NCBI RefSeq assembly: GCF_032854445.1
Contig: NC_088297.1
Coordinates: 736,169-800,168, forward strand
Source: Liolophura sinensis
Taxonomy: Eukaryota > Mollusca > Polyplacophora > Chitonida > Chitonidae
Reading direction: 5' to 3'
Length of the DNA: 64,000 nucleotides
The notes beneath the pieces are model-generated. The model was not told the DNA's origin, did not search any database, and was given only the letters and a program-made list of their open reading frames with translations. Positions 24,213 through 36,700 of the stretch are shown here, in pieces; positions within the stretch are counted from its first letter, which is position 1, and each line of letters opens with the position of its first letter. Made by a program: the position numbers and the translations under genes.

Positions 24213-24425
24213 AGCACTCCCACCTATGCGGCCGCTGTGAGTTCAAGTCCAGCTCATGTTGGTTTGCTCTCCTGTCGTACGTGGGAAGGCCTGCCGGCAA
24301 CTTGCGGCTAATCGTGGGTTCCCCCGGACTCTGCTCGGTTTCTTCCCACCACAGCGCTGGCCGCCGTCGCTTAAGTGAAATATTTTTGAGTGCGGCGTGA
24401 AGCACCAATTAAATAAATAGATAAA
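24213..24425 (+). repeat. SINE-A, near full-length without head
   Basis: Starts within the tRNA-like part (CACCTATGCGGCCGCTGTGA) and runs through the B-box-like GAGTTCAAGTCC to the tail CACCAATTAAATAAATAGAT. Confidence 0.88.
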
Positions 24426-24954
24426 ATATTAAGACCACTTACGCGCTGTCGCTGACGGTTAAAGCGATGGCTCGCTGCAACTGAGGCTATTGGTCAGCGA
24501 GGTGGTGTGTTCAAATCCAGCTCTTGCGGACTCCCTTCCATCCCTACTACCACTTTCCCAAAAGCACCCCCAATCCCACCCCGGTAAATACCACACCAAT
24601 CAAATGAAATCGTTTCTTGTCGTGGCTTGGCATAGAGATGGCTACCAGGCGAAAAACCTACCTGCGGTTCGACCCGCAGAGCGCGGACAATGTATATACC
24701 TTCTGGCTGTAAATAGGTTTAGGCCTCTAGCCGTATGCATGATGGTTCTTACAATTTCTTTAAGACTTGATGAGTAGGTAGAACTTAAGTAGAACTTTGT
24801 GATTTAAGTGTCGCCATACCCATGCTTAAAATTTAAGAAATTCTTAAGATGTTCTGTGAATATAGTACAGAAGTGTTTTTGTTAATATAACAAAAAAATT
24901 AGAAAAATAAAAGTTTTTACATGTACTAGTATTTCCTAGCGTGAAGAAATTCTT

Positions 24955-25312
24955 ATGAAACTTACGCTTTCGCTTTACATCACTGCCAACAGTAATAAAA
25001 TTTTGTAGAGAAATCTTGAACAACGCCAAGGTCACCGAGGTCACGGTGATAAGGCAGGAAGTGATGTTAGAAAACACAAACAATCCGTCTCAACCTTTGT
25101 GTCTAATAATACTTTATACACATGCATTCTCTTAATCTAGGGTATGTACAACATGGTTCTAATCAAAACCTAACACAATTTTATTGATGAATGTTGATCA
25201 AATAGTTTTGTGCAAGGAGACCAGTGGAGAGGCTCAGCCTAAGCAAACCTACGTATGTCTCACAGGCTCCAAAGGTCAAACTTGTCTCGTGGTGGCAAGG
25301 AGTATGGGCGAC
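24955..25312. repeat. Unclassified dispersed repeat, copy 1
   Basis: This segment is colinear with 58730-59070. Shared landmarks in order are CACTGCCA, AAATTTTGTA, a GAGGTCAC-like block, AGAAAACACAAA, TATACACATGCATT, GTACAACATG, AATGTTGAT, AGTTTTGTGCAA, GACACCAGTGG-like and CCAAAGGTCAA. No tRNA-like head or terminal inverted repeat was found, and no coding domain recognised in either copy. Confidence 0.75.
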
Positions 25313-25751
25313 AATACAGACATTTGTATGCGTCACCCAGAATAGAGAGGCCTGATTGTGTCTACACACTACATTAGGGCTAAATACAGACAAGGAAGTT
25401 TAAAGTTTGTGACCTCTGACAGTAAAGTGGGATAGTTGCGCTCTTTATGTATGCTTGCCTGTACAGCAGGTATGTAAGATAGCACACTCATTCAGGCCTA
25501 TAGAGTTCGTCTATGTGCGTTTGGTAGGCGTTCTTAATGTGCAATATGTATACAGACCCGGTCGTCTAAGTACAGATACGCCTCGATGTTTCTTTATGAA
25601 GTTGGCCTACTATCTCCAATGCACCTATATTGCAGGCATAGTTATACCTACAAGTGTGAGTAGGCGTACAGGTGCAAGACACAGGTATTGGTAAGTTATC
25701 CACAGTATCGATGATGCCTCTGTCAGTGAATATAATAGTCACTTATGTGAA

Positions 25752-26002
25752 TATATTTATTTCTTTATTTGATTGAAGTTTTAAGCCCTACTGAAGAATA
25801 TTTCACTTATACGACGGCGACAAAAAACTGGGCAGAGCCCGGAGGAAACCCATGACCATCTGCAAGTTGGTGAGACACATTTCCCCGTACCACCAGAGAG
25901 GAGGCCAGCATGGGGTGGACGTCGACTCACAGTGATCACAATGGCTAGAGGCTTCCGTGTCCCTGTGCTGCGCTAGCGCGTTAACAACTCGGCCAGTCCC
26001 CC
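25752..26002 (-). repeat. SINE-A, full-length but diverged
   Basis: Runs from TTTATTTCTTTATTTGATTG to GTTAACAACTCGGCCAG, with GAATATTTCACTTATACGAC, GCCCGGAGGAAACCCATGAC and GACTCACAGTGATCAC between. Confidence 0.88.
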
Positions 26003-26165
26003 ACTCTGCGTGTGAATCGGTATATGTTTAACTGCACGTGTATGGAATGAAAGAATTAATGCTTATATTTTGACCTCACTTTCTACCATATAGGCCATAC
26101 ATGTATCCTGACAACTTACATTGCCCTCCACCGTTATCAAAAGTCTTCCAATTCGCTGAAGTTAT

Positions 26166-26262
26166 TAGCTCAGAAGGTCAGGAGTCAGGCGGTCAGGAGT
26201 CAGGTGGTTAGGAGTCAGGTAGTCAGGAGTCAGGCAATCAGAGGTCAGGAGGTCAGGATCTC
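26166..26262. repeat. Short tandem repeat based on GGTCAGGAGTCA
   Basis: GTCAGGAGTCAGG recurs with a period of about 16 bases, five to six copies with variants. Confidence 0.85.
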
Positions 26263-26264
26263 AT

Positions 26265-27455
26265 GAGTGGGAAGGTTTGTCCATGTACTTGACGATGGGC
26301 GTTGGTTTACTACCGGTTAACTCCGCTTCAAATAAAACAGAACTCAAATGAATGAAGATAAGTAAATATATTGAATACTCGACCACATTGGTTATTACAT
26401 GAAGCCTTTTCTTTTTTCTTATTTTTTTTCTTCCCCTGCCTCCACCTCCTCAAAAAACCTGAAAACGGCTCTGGGGCAACTCTGGATTGTAAAATGATCA
26501 GAGGTACACATCGGACCGTCTTTGTTATAATCGACTCAGCATGTATGAACGTGTGCTGTCATATTTACAGTACACACCCATGGGTATATCTCCATATGCA
26601 ATAGGGCCTAACTGTATTTGCTCAACCATTATATAGTCTGTTGGCTTCTATAATACTGGTGTAGGACGAACATTCGACCTATTTTCCACAAGAAAATATA
26701 TACACCTCGTATATGTAGTTCTATATGAATGCCTCCGAACTGAGCGATTCACGGTGAAGCGAAAGGCGATTGTGTTAAAAATTTGCACATCCACAGTGTA
26801 TCAGCGGTACACTGAGTACGGCCGTGTAATACATAATTTATGTACCCAGAATTTCTCAAAAACGTTATTATATATGTAGGCCTGTAGTCAAGATTGTTTT
26901 CTCAGAGAATGATACTAGCTGTCACCCCTGGGCATATGTGTTATCCGATTTAAATAGTAAATACACAAAAATATAGGAACCATCTCCCGTCCAAATATGT
27001 CGGTTCAGTTGGCTTGCCCTCGCAGCCATGTTGGATCTCTGACAGAAGAATTTCATGGTTTAGTGCACACAGTAAAAAGCACTCACCAGGAGGGACCATC
27101 GTATTCTTTTGTTAGAGATCCATGTAGGATCCATTCATTCTGTGCAAAAGTAGGGAAAACTCCGGTTTCACACGTTGAACAGTTTTGTGGAAAATTTCAT
27201 CGGCCAACCCCTATCAGGAATTTGACGGGGGTTGTCTTAGGAGACGAGGATTATCAGCTTTCAGGACAGTGCTGTTCGGACAAACGCTAAAATGTAAGTA
27301 AATGGAAAACCAATTGTGGACTGTGGCCATATGGCTGTAATGAAGGATACCCAAACCTCTTGAATTGAAGCCGCAGCCAAAACAGTGAGAGGTGGATTCG
27401 ATCTCTGGAGACCCCATTGGTCATTGGGTCGTACCGAGCTACCGCTTTAACCACC
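26265..27455. other. Non-coding stretch, nothing recognised
   Basis: A 97-codon plus-strand frame at 26997-27290 has no recognisable domain. No repeat family of this window is evident. Confidence 0.35.
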
Positions 27456-27458
27456 TTG

Positions 27459-27695
27459 AGGCCTGCGTGGCCGAGGGGTTAAGCACGCCAGCGCGGTGCA
27501 ATAACCCAGGAGCCTCTCACTAATGCGGTCGCTATGAGTTGAAGTTCAGCTCATGTTAGCTTCCTCTGCGGCCGTACGTTGGAAGGTCTGGCTACAATTT
27601 GCGGATGGTCGTGGGTTTCCTCCGGGCTCCGTCCGGTTTCCTCCCACCATAACGCTGGCCGCCGCCGTATAAGTGAAATATTCTGGGGTAAGTAA
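27459..27695 (+). repeat. SINE-A, full-length copy
   Basis: Head GAGGCCTGCGTGGCCGAGG, B-box-like GAGTTGAAGTTC, and body to GTATAAGTGAAATATTCTGG. The tail is shortened. The head differs from the usual GGCTCAGTTGG, resembling a different tRNA-like variant (GTGGCCGAGGGGTTAAGC). Confidence 0.88.
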
Positions 27696-27714
27696 ATTAG
27701 TAAATAAGTCAGGG

Positions 27715-30050
27715 GATCAAGGGAACACGAGGGTTCGGTTATTTTCTAGAAGAAGATCTTTTATTTTACTTTTAAATGGTGATGTTAAACTTATGGATTT
27801 AAGCGAAGATGAGAATTTATTCCATTCTCGAGGACAGCTCTGTAAGGTTGACTAAGGTTATGTAAAAAAGGGTTGGTAGAGAGTGTGCGGATTTGAACTC
27901 TGTCTTCTAAATTGGCGACGAATTTCAGCGGGGAGTTTAGCTTAGAGATATTTTCAATGTCATAAATAGAGGTTCATTGTGTTGATTTATTTATTTATCT
28001 GATTGGTGTTTTACTCCGTGCTCAAGAATATTTCACTTATGCGACGGCGGCCAACATTATGGTGGGTGGAAACCGGGCAGAGCCCGGAGGAAACCCACGA
28101 CCGTCAGCAGGTTGCTGGCAGACTTTCCTACGTACGACCGGAGAGGAAGCCAGCATGAGCTGGACTTTCAGTGTGTTGAAGTCTTGGAGATAAAGTTATC
28201 ACTCTGATAGCTCGTTTTTGGAGAAGATATAGGGTATAAGATGATGAGGAAATGTATTCCCACATAATGAATTAGCACAAGAGAGGTGAGGGTAAACAGA
28301 GGAATAGTACAGAATGAAAAATAGTATTATTATTGTCAACATTTTTGATATGACGTAGAATACCAATATTTCTGGATATCTGTTTATTAATACAATTTTT
28401 GCCAGATGCCCAAGAGAGTTTGGTATTTCGAATAGTACCAAGGAATTTAGACTCGTTGATCATGTCGATTTTGAGAGAGTTCCTAGTCAGAGGTGGAACA
28501 CTGGTTGAAATTGGTCTACGTGTGGGTTTGATTGTCATATTTTGTTTTGTTTACTTCCTTTGACAGACGATTTGTACATACCCAGTCTTGAATATTATTT
28601 AGGTCATTTTTGTATTGCGTCGGTGGTATTATTATCAGTGAGTGATATTCTTGTGTCATTTGTAAGTAATATGAAATTTAGAAGGTCAAATACCCTTGAA
28701 AGGTGTAAAAAGGTATCGATGCTGGATGTCTTTTCCTCCATATCTTGAACTATAGGATTTCATAAAGTGAACAGGTGGCATGCATTGTGGAATGCTACAT
28801 AATGTCATGTTTATCGAGATGTTCTCTTATTTCCTTGGCAGTTAATCTCACGTTTTTAAAAACTGGTGAAATTTTGGCGAGTTTCAAGGAGTCCGGAAAA
28901 TGGCCACATTAACAATTGTGGGCTAAAATATGATGTGACAGAGGCTTTAAAATAGACATGTTGACACCGTCAGTGCCTGGGGAGGTTGATTTTAAGGAAA
29001 GTCTGATTCATTAATTGCACTTAATCCAAAGTTGCTTGAATAGGATGGGTTTAAGATTAGCACACGTTCCTTGTACACGTTGGCATACTTTCTCTAAGAC
29101 TGTCAACAACGAAAGTAGAGTAGGCGTTAAAATGTTTTTCTTTTTCTGTGCTCTCGGAAATTTGCTTGTCGTCAACAGTAATGAATTGGAGTGTTTTCTT
29201 CTCTTTTTTTGTGTCCTTTTTAAGGTTCAAATCATCTGAACCAAGTTGATCTCGTTAAAGTTTGCTTTTGTGATGTATGGCTGTAAGGGGTTCCGGATGT
29301 TATCCAGGATTTAATTATTAGTCTTTGTCGTACAGAGGATGAAACAAGCGGAAAGTAGAAATCATAAATAAGGGAGAAAATTTTTAAAAATGTATTTAGG
29401 GCTTCTGATGGTGATGACTCGCTTAGTACGTTTCCATCTCAGAGCAGCAATTAAATTTTTCTGCGAAACTGGGTTCTGTTAATATATATAAGAAAGTGGT
29501 TTGTAATGTCCGTGAATTTCAAGCTGGATAGGTAATGATATTCATGAAAGTTGGTAAATATGTTTTCCTAGCTGGATGAGAACTTGCACGAGTTAGTTTT
29601 GTTATGCCAGGGGAAAAGTAATTTTGTTTACAGTTATTGAGGAACTCGTTTGATGTTGCCTGACTTGGCGTTTTAAATAAGTCAATATAAAAATCGCCAA
29701 CGATTATCGATTTTGTACCTCGTGGAATAAATTGCAGCTTTGAGGTTATCTGTTCATTGAATTGACCCACATTTTTTACCAGGAGGGTGATAAACTATGT
29801 TAGTTATATATTTGGTGTCAGTTTTGACGAGAACGGATTCACGTTCACCTATTTCCACTTGTCTTACTTTGCCAGACTTAACATCGTAATACACATATAA
29901 AGTAACTCCACCACGAGTTTTCTGAGATCGAGAAAAACTGTAGGTAGTGTAACCATGACTGTTATATAGATGCTCAGTGAAAGGAGATAACCAACTTTCA
30001 ATGAAACCTAGAACAGTGAATTTATTTTATCGAATGAGATCATATGAAAA
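27715..30050 (-). mobile_element. Decayed non-LTR retrotransposon (LINE), endonuclease plus reverse transcriptase
   Basis: Minus-strand frames, broken by indels and stops, give both LINE domains in order. The endonuclease part (about 30050-29519) has the ESWLSPFTEHLYNSHGYTTY-like and SRSQKTRGGVTLYVY stretches and IIVGDFYIDLFKTPSQATS. The RT part (about 29000-28200) has FPDSLKLAKISPVFKN, SPGTDGVN, a diverged catalytic block, INESKFLGTIRNTKLSW, ISRNIGILRHIKNV and a GNTFPHHLIPY/QKRAIRVIT tail. The C-terminal stretch (about 27950-27720) ends with FKSKIKDLLLE. The usual ADD of the RT active site reads TND (near 28655), so the element is dead. Domain layout fits the Jockey/CR1 type. A SINE-A copy is inserted at 27985-28167. 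Confidence 0.85.
27985..28167 (-). repeat. SINE-A inserted into the LINE
   Basis: Partial copy from the tail (TTTATTTATTTATCTGATTG) to GCCAGCATGAGCTGGACTTT. TCATTGTGTTGA precedes it and TCAGTGTGTTGA follows it, a target-site duplication that places this insertion later than the LINE. Confidence 0.9.
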
Positions 30051-32020
30051 ACGGAGAAGTATTGGGAGGATGTGGGAGTAGACTGGAGATGATCATGTAG
30101 TGTGGTCTGAGGACAGGTACACATATTTCTGTGAGTTAGCGGAGTTCCAGTGTTTTAATTCATACAGATTTCTTCTATTCTAAGTTGTTAAGATCGACCG
30201 GACAGAAACGCATATTGTCTTAGACATCAAGACTGATGGTGTTCGCTACCTCAGGAGGGGTGGGGGTTTATTGGATCGGTATCATGAAAGGGTAAAACGG
30301 CTGGGTGATTATGGTTAGCCCAGGGTATTTCACCTTCGTCGTAAGAACCGTTCTCATACATCATCAAAACAACGTACAATAAAGTTTGGTTCAAAAAAAA
30401 AAGAAAATTAGAATTTATATACATTAATAAAACCAATAACATATGATATTTACATGTATATTAAAGTAATTCCGGCGGAGAGAAAAGCCAGTCACCCCGG
30501 AAAATTATTAATGAAAAATTTAAGAAAGGGTAGTAACTGCTATGACAGTAGATATTAGGAGCACTTGGAACAGTCAGCTAATAACTGTAAGGATACTTCC
30601 GACAGGTTTGTTTGCATATCAAGTATAAGGTCAGTTTTACATTATTTTAAGGTTATAATTTATAATCTTCTAAATCATGGTTTATTCAGGCTATACAGTA
30701 TAATATAGGTAAGGTTATATACACAAGATGTTTAACTAGAGCACTAAATACTCAAGATTAGAAAAGTTATTAAATACTTTATGGCTGAATTACGCAGTAG
30801 ATTTATTCGTGTATACATCATATGATGTTGATAGCATTTTTATGTAGTTGTTCTCATACTTTTAGCCGAGAGCGGTAGAATATCGGGAAAATACATAAAA
30901 CACATTCTGCATAAAGCACTGAGAAATATTTAATTAAAGGGTGTCTTTGCACGTACAAACTAACAAGAAATTACATACACATGTATACTTTACTGTAACG
31001 CGGTTGTAATTCGTAGAACAAAAAGGTTACATATTCGTAGCCCTAAGCTAGCTGTTCAATACTTACGAAAGTAAGTGGGCTATATATGTAGGTCATCGCG
31101 CTCATAATATATACTGCATATCCTATTATCCGAAATTCTATAAATCCGTAATATGTAAATCGTAACCTGCATGCTGAGAATGGTTATATATATATGTTTT
31201 AATAATCGGTAAATACTATAAAGCAGATGGATGTAACAGTCATACAGTCAGTGTAACTTAACATGAGAGCACGACATCCTATGGACCCAAACACATTCGT
31301 AACATTACTAGAAGTTTGACTTTTTTGGAACATCTGCTCTACTCCTTATAGGCATACACGAATACGCATTTTCTCTTTTTCCACATGGTAAGTCTATCTA
31401 ATGAACGACATCTAAATATTTTATGCCATCTGTACTACTAATATCTGTCCCGAAGCTTAAAAGAATTACAGTACCTTTTAACCTGGGCCTCCTATTTTTA
31501 TATTGTGTGTAATTCATCTAACAAGATATACCTGAGCACAAGACAACGCGACATCCTATATTCAAAATATTAATCTGTTATACTAGCAGTATTTGACGTT
31601 TCGGTATTTGGACAAAATGTTAAGACAGTTCAGTTACACAACTTTTTGCGTATCCTAAATATGACAAATCAAATTCTTTCCAAATATTGAATCGTCAAAT
31701 ATGTGACTTCTCAGCTTTTTTTATTTAAGACCCTGACCCGTCGATGCTCTGTATACCATACGTCTCTATGTCATACGGCAAAACTGCACATCCAACTAAT
31801 CTGTGTGTCAGCTGTACAAAAATGGTGTAATTTTTAATGCTAAAAGTACACAAATCAGGTGCCACTAATTATGATACACATATTGTGGATGTGAAAATGT
31901 GTATCTTGGCTTTTGCATTAAGCTTTGAAGCGTTTAATTTAAGTCTTTGTCGTGAAACGCTGCTTGTAGGACCCCTTGCAAGAAACTGCCGACTTATGCA
32001 ATTTACTGAACTGAACTGAA
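30050..32020. other. Two kilobases with no recognised gene
   Basis: Strongly AT-rich. Only short frames on either strand and no known repeat family. The 30050-30200 end may still be LINE 5' sequence. Confidence 0.35.
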
Positions 32021-32034
32021 CTGAAATTAGGAAC

Positions 32035-32250
32035 CAATTCCTCAAAGTCACTTCTGACTTAGGCTAAAAATTAAGACCTCGTCAGAATGCTTAATCTTTG
32101 GTACTGGAAGTTGAAATTTTGACAGGTTTGTGTTAAGAAAAAGTTGAGGAGGTGTTAAGATTTTAATCTCAATAACCCAAAAATAAGTTACAAAATCGTA
32201 TTTAAAGTATTGACTTAAGTCAGAAATGGCTTCGTGTAATCGGCCTGGGT
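32035..32250. mobile_element. MITE-like element, family shared with 23358
   Basis: The left part (CTCAAAGTCACTTCTGACTT) and right end in reverse complement (CGAAGCCATTTCTGACTTAA) form imperfect inverted ends. Internal AAAAATAAGTTACAAAATCG and TATTTAAAGTATTGACTTAA align with the copy near 23358. Confidence 0.65.
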
Positions 32251-32259
32251 CCCCAATTT

Positions 32260-33540
32260 ATCATGCCTGATGTTAATCACAATTTACTAGACTAGAATTA
32301 CTCAAACTGCTGTGCTGTCATCACATTAAATAAACACATAAAATTAGGGACAAATTTGAATTGTCAGTCGACGGGCACCTTCCTGGTTCATACGACCTCG
32401 TCCTAGCCAACAGAGCGGGAGTCTGAGAACATACTAAATTTGACATAAAGTGAACTTTCGATATAGATAAATATATATGTATACTATAGTTCATTAGACT
32501 TATATAATAACATAAATGTGTAACAGAATTTATGCACAGTTGAGTTTTCCTAAAAACATATTAACCTTAAAAAGAGCAAAGTTCAAAGTTCAACCACTTC
32601 GTTGCCACGTGGTTCGCAGGCATTCAGTTGGTGAATCATTTTATATTCTTTTTTATTCAAAGCCTTCCTGCTTAGGGATAAAAAAAGATTATGTGTTTGA
32701 CATCCACATTCCTACAATTATTCAAGTTTTCCTGTCAGAGAGGAAGTATATGAAGAAAGTTTTAATACTCATATTTTTATTAATTATCGCAGATTTACAC
32801 AGTATGATATGACCCTGTGTACTATAAATAAAATACATATCTGAATAAGCTTAAAAGTTTTGATAACAGCAGAAAAATGTGGAAAATCTCTCCAATATGA
32901 CCACGAACACAAACAATATAACCGGATAAGTGGCGAGATTTTCAGAAGATGTAGAAATGTCTGCCAAGAAAAAAAAAAACAACATTTCCCAGGGGAGATA
33001 AACAGTTAAGCGGTTGCAGGCTTAAATGTCTGTATGGTGTTTTCTGTGTGGTGTAAACATGTGGGCATGAATTGGATTCGGCCTGCTTCTAGGAGACACC
33101 GTCGTGATTGGACGTAAATAGGTGCACCAAGCGATTAGTAAGTTAAACCCTAGGTCAAGCAAACAAGAAATTAACAAACAAACTGGAGATTGCTGTGTAA
33201 CGTTAGAAGACGGATTTCGACGTTCTATCGATAAACTGTCATGACGTTAAAAATGGCCTCACTACATTCGAGCGTTTGGCCTCACACACCCAGAGGCCAG
33301 AAAGGCAGTAATTATGCCTCGGTTATATGGTGTTAGTGTAAAGGGATTTGTCTCTATAGTTTGAAATGATGATCTTACAAACTCACCGGACATTGTAGTG
33401 GTTTATTGGCACAGTGAATCAGACCACAGAGGGTGAACACAAACCGGAATTCGATACTCAAATAGTAAGTGGAAACTCTGTGGAAGTCCTTCTAATGCCC
33501 TTGAGGATGTTAATTGCTGTCAAATTTAGACTTAGACTTT
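32260..33540. other. Non-coding, upstream of the CABIT gene
   Basis: No exon recognised. A 5' UTR exon and promoter of the CABIT gene are expected somewhere upstream of 33717, but nothing specific can be named. Confidence 0.35.
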
Positions 33541-33544
33541 GTTG

Positions 33545-33690
33545 GTCGCGCCCTCATGTTGGCTTCCTCTCCGGTGGTATGTAGGCGGGCCTGCGGGTCT
33601 CTCTCCGGTTTCCTCCCCCCATAATGCTCGGTGCCGTCGTATAATTAGTTTTGAGTACGGCGTAAAACACCAGGCAAATGAATAAATAGG
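33545..33690 (+). repeat. SINE-A, 3' part
   Basis: GCCCTCATGTTGGCTTCCTC through TTTTGAGTACGGCGTAAAAC to CAAATGAATAAATAGG. It lies directly before the acceptor of the first coding exon of the CABIT gene. Confidence 0.82.
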
Positions 33691-33738
33691 TATATAGTTT
33701 TCTTTTCTAACTGCAGATCGAGATAAATCCGTAAGACA

Positions 33739-36700
33739 ATGGCCAATCGTGTAGAGAGGATACTTTGGTCTCGGAGGAACTTATCTCTGGAAGACTTCCT
33801 GGAGACTCATGAAAAGAACCTGCCGAAAATAATCATCCTCAAGCAAAGTTCACCAGCCTTAGGTGACTTACAGAAGGAGCAGGTAAACCACACACACACT
33901 TCACCAGCCTTAGGTGCCTTACAGAAGGACCAGTTAAAACAAACAAACTTCACCAGCCTTAGGAGCCTTACAGAAGGACCAGGTAAACCACACACACACT
34001 TCACCAGCCTTAGAAGCCTTACAGAAGGAGCAGGTAAACCACACACACACTTCACCAGTCTTAGATGCCTAACTGAAGGAGCAGGTAAACCACACGCTTC
34101 ATTAGCCTTAGGTACTTTACAGAAGGACCAGTTAAAACAAACAAACTTCACCAGCCTTAGGAGCCTTACAGAAGGAGCAGGTAAACCACACGCTTTATTA
34201 ACCTTTGGTACTTTACAGAAGGACCAGTTATAACAAACAAACTTCACCAGCCTTAGGAGGCTTACAGAAGGAGCAGGTAAACCACACGCTTCATTAGCCT
34301 TAGGTACTTTACAGAAGGACCAGTTAAAACAAACAAACTTCACCAGCCTTAGGAGGCTTACAGAAGGAGCAGGTAAACCACACGCTTCATTAGCCTTAGG
34401 TACTTTACAGAAGGACCAGTTATAACAAACAAACTTCACCAGCCTTAGGAGGCTTACAGAAGGACCAGGTGAAGCAAACAAACCTCACCAGCCTTAGGAG
34501 CCTTACTGAAGGTCCAGGTAATGCAAACAACCCTCACAAACCTTTGGTGCCTTACAAAAGGACCATGCAAAGCCTACATACCTCACCAGCTTTAGGAACC
34601 CTACAGAAGAAACAAGTTAAATAAACAAACCTCACCAGCCTTAGGTGTATTACAGAAAGACTAGGTAAAATTATTATTATTAGACCAAAGAAACCGATTA
34701 TTGTCTTCATCAACTGACCGGCAGACAGATCAGACATAATCCACAGATTTAGGGAAGGGCCAGAGCGCTAATAGTTAAATTGAAAATGCATATTTCAGGA
34801 AAAAGCCATGATTTGTATGTGTACTGTACAGCTAACTGGTACTAAGCTAAGGCCATGTTCCTTGAATGAAAAGGTTTTAGTACATTTTAAGTTAACTGAC
34901 ATCGAAAAAACAAACCTGTACTTCTTACATTATACCATATTCTCGTTAGTAAAGCAGTAAAAGAGATATGTATGTCGGAAAAGGCCAGTCAGTCCTCGGG
35001 CCAAATATCGGCCCATGGAGCATATGTCAAATGTCGATAATGGCCTGCATGCAGATCTATGGTTTCTTTGTGCATGTGGTGATCTTCGCGGCCTCCGTTG
35101 CCTCAGTGGTTAGCGTTCCAACGCGACGCCATGACACAGTCTCTAACCAATGCGGTCGCTGTGAGTTCAAGTCCAGATCTTGCTGGTTTCTGTTTGCTTG
35201 TACGTGGAAAGGTCAGCAAACAATCTGATGATGGATGGATGTGGGTTTTCCCCGGGCTCTGCCCGGTTTCCACCCACCATAATGCTAGCCGCCATCGTAT
35301 AAGTGACGTATAAGTGAAATAACAATCTAACAAAATCCTTTGTGCGAATTCAACTCTGGCAAGTCTACCAGACTAACTTGGAACAACATCTAGCTAATAA
35401 ATGTTTAGTCAGCTGACAATATTTAAGCCTATGGTTATAAAAAGGAATCTTGGCTATCTTTGAACATGTCTTGTATTTCTCCATTCAGATATTACGTGTT
35501 CACAAGGTGTGCAAGCAACAACGACTGACAGCCAAAAATTCCAAAAATGAGGTGTGGTCCATTCCTCTGGATTATCACATCAAAGTTCGGGTACTCCGTC
35601 AGGGCCAGTACTTGCCGGGTAAGTGAACTTCATTCCCCGGATTATCAAACCATACGCCGGATACTTTGTCAGGACGAGAACTGTCCTGGTAAGTGAGGCC
35701 CATTGCCCCGGATTATCAAATCAAAATCCGGATACTCCGTCAGGACGAGTACTGTCCTGGTGAGATCCATTCCGACGGACTATCAAATCAAAGTGCAGAT
35801 ACTCCGTCATAGTCAGAACTCTGCGAGTAAATCTGTCAGGGCGAGTATTTTCCGGGTAAGTGAGGCCCATTCCCCTGGATTATCAAATCATAGGCCGGAT
35901 ACTCCGTCAGGGCAAGTACTGTCCTGGTAAGTGAGGCCCATTGCCCCCGATTATCACATCAAAATTCGGATGCTCCGTCAGGACGAGTACTGTCCTGGTG
36001 AAGCCCATTCCCGTGGATTATCACAACATTGTCCGGATACGCCATCAGAGTGAGTACTGTCCTGGTGAGTGAGGCCCATTGCCTCGGATTATCACATCAA
36101 AATCCGGATACTCCGTCAGAGCGAGTACTGCCCTGGTAAGTGAGGTCCATTCCCCCGAATTATCACAACAAAATCCGGATACTGCGTCGGGCGAGTACTG
36201 TCCTGGTAAGTGAGGCCCATTCCCCTGGATTTCCACATCAAAGTTCAGATACTCTGTCAAGCCGAACATCGAACAATGAAAAAACAAAAATTCTTTCTCT
36301 CTCATTTTGCAGCCCAAAACATTGCTGATATCTCTGAGGCTTTACCTGTCAATGTTCGATTTGAAGAAGAATTCGATGGAAAATTTCATTTTGCGGGAGA
36401 AGTTACCAATGTGGAGCTTGGGCTGTTGACAATTGAATCCCTGTCTGAAGAAACGTATCTTCTAGGAAACTGTATTAATAAAGGTAAGCAGAGCAGAATT
36501 CTCCGGGTTGACTCGGCGCCCTGGACGCCCGATCTCTGTCTTAATATTATTGTGTTATTTATTTATTTGATTGGTGTTTTACGCCGTACTCAAGAATACT
36601 TCACTTATACGACGGCGGCCAGCATTATGGTGGGAGGAAACCGGGCAGAGCCCGGGGGAAACCCACGACCATCCGCAGGTTGTTGGAAGACCTTCCCACT

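Noticed and set aside
26997-27290. 97-codon plus-strand frame as a gene
   Set aside because: No recognisable family and no transcript signals; length is near chance.
33807-34481. 224-codon minus-strand frame opposite the CABIT gene
   Set aside because: Antisense reading of the 48-bp array; a 48-bp stop-free unit opens it.
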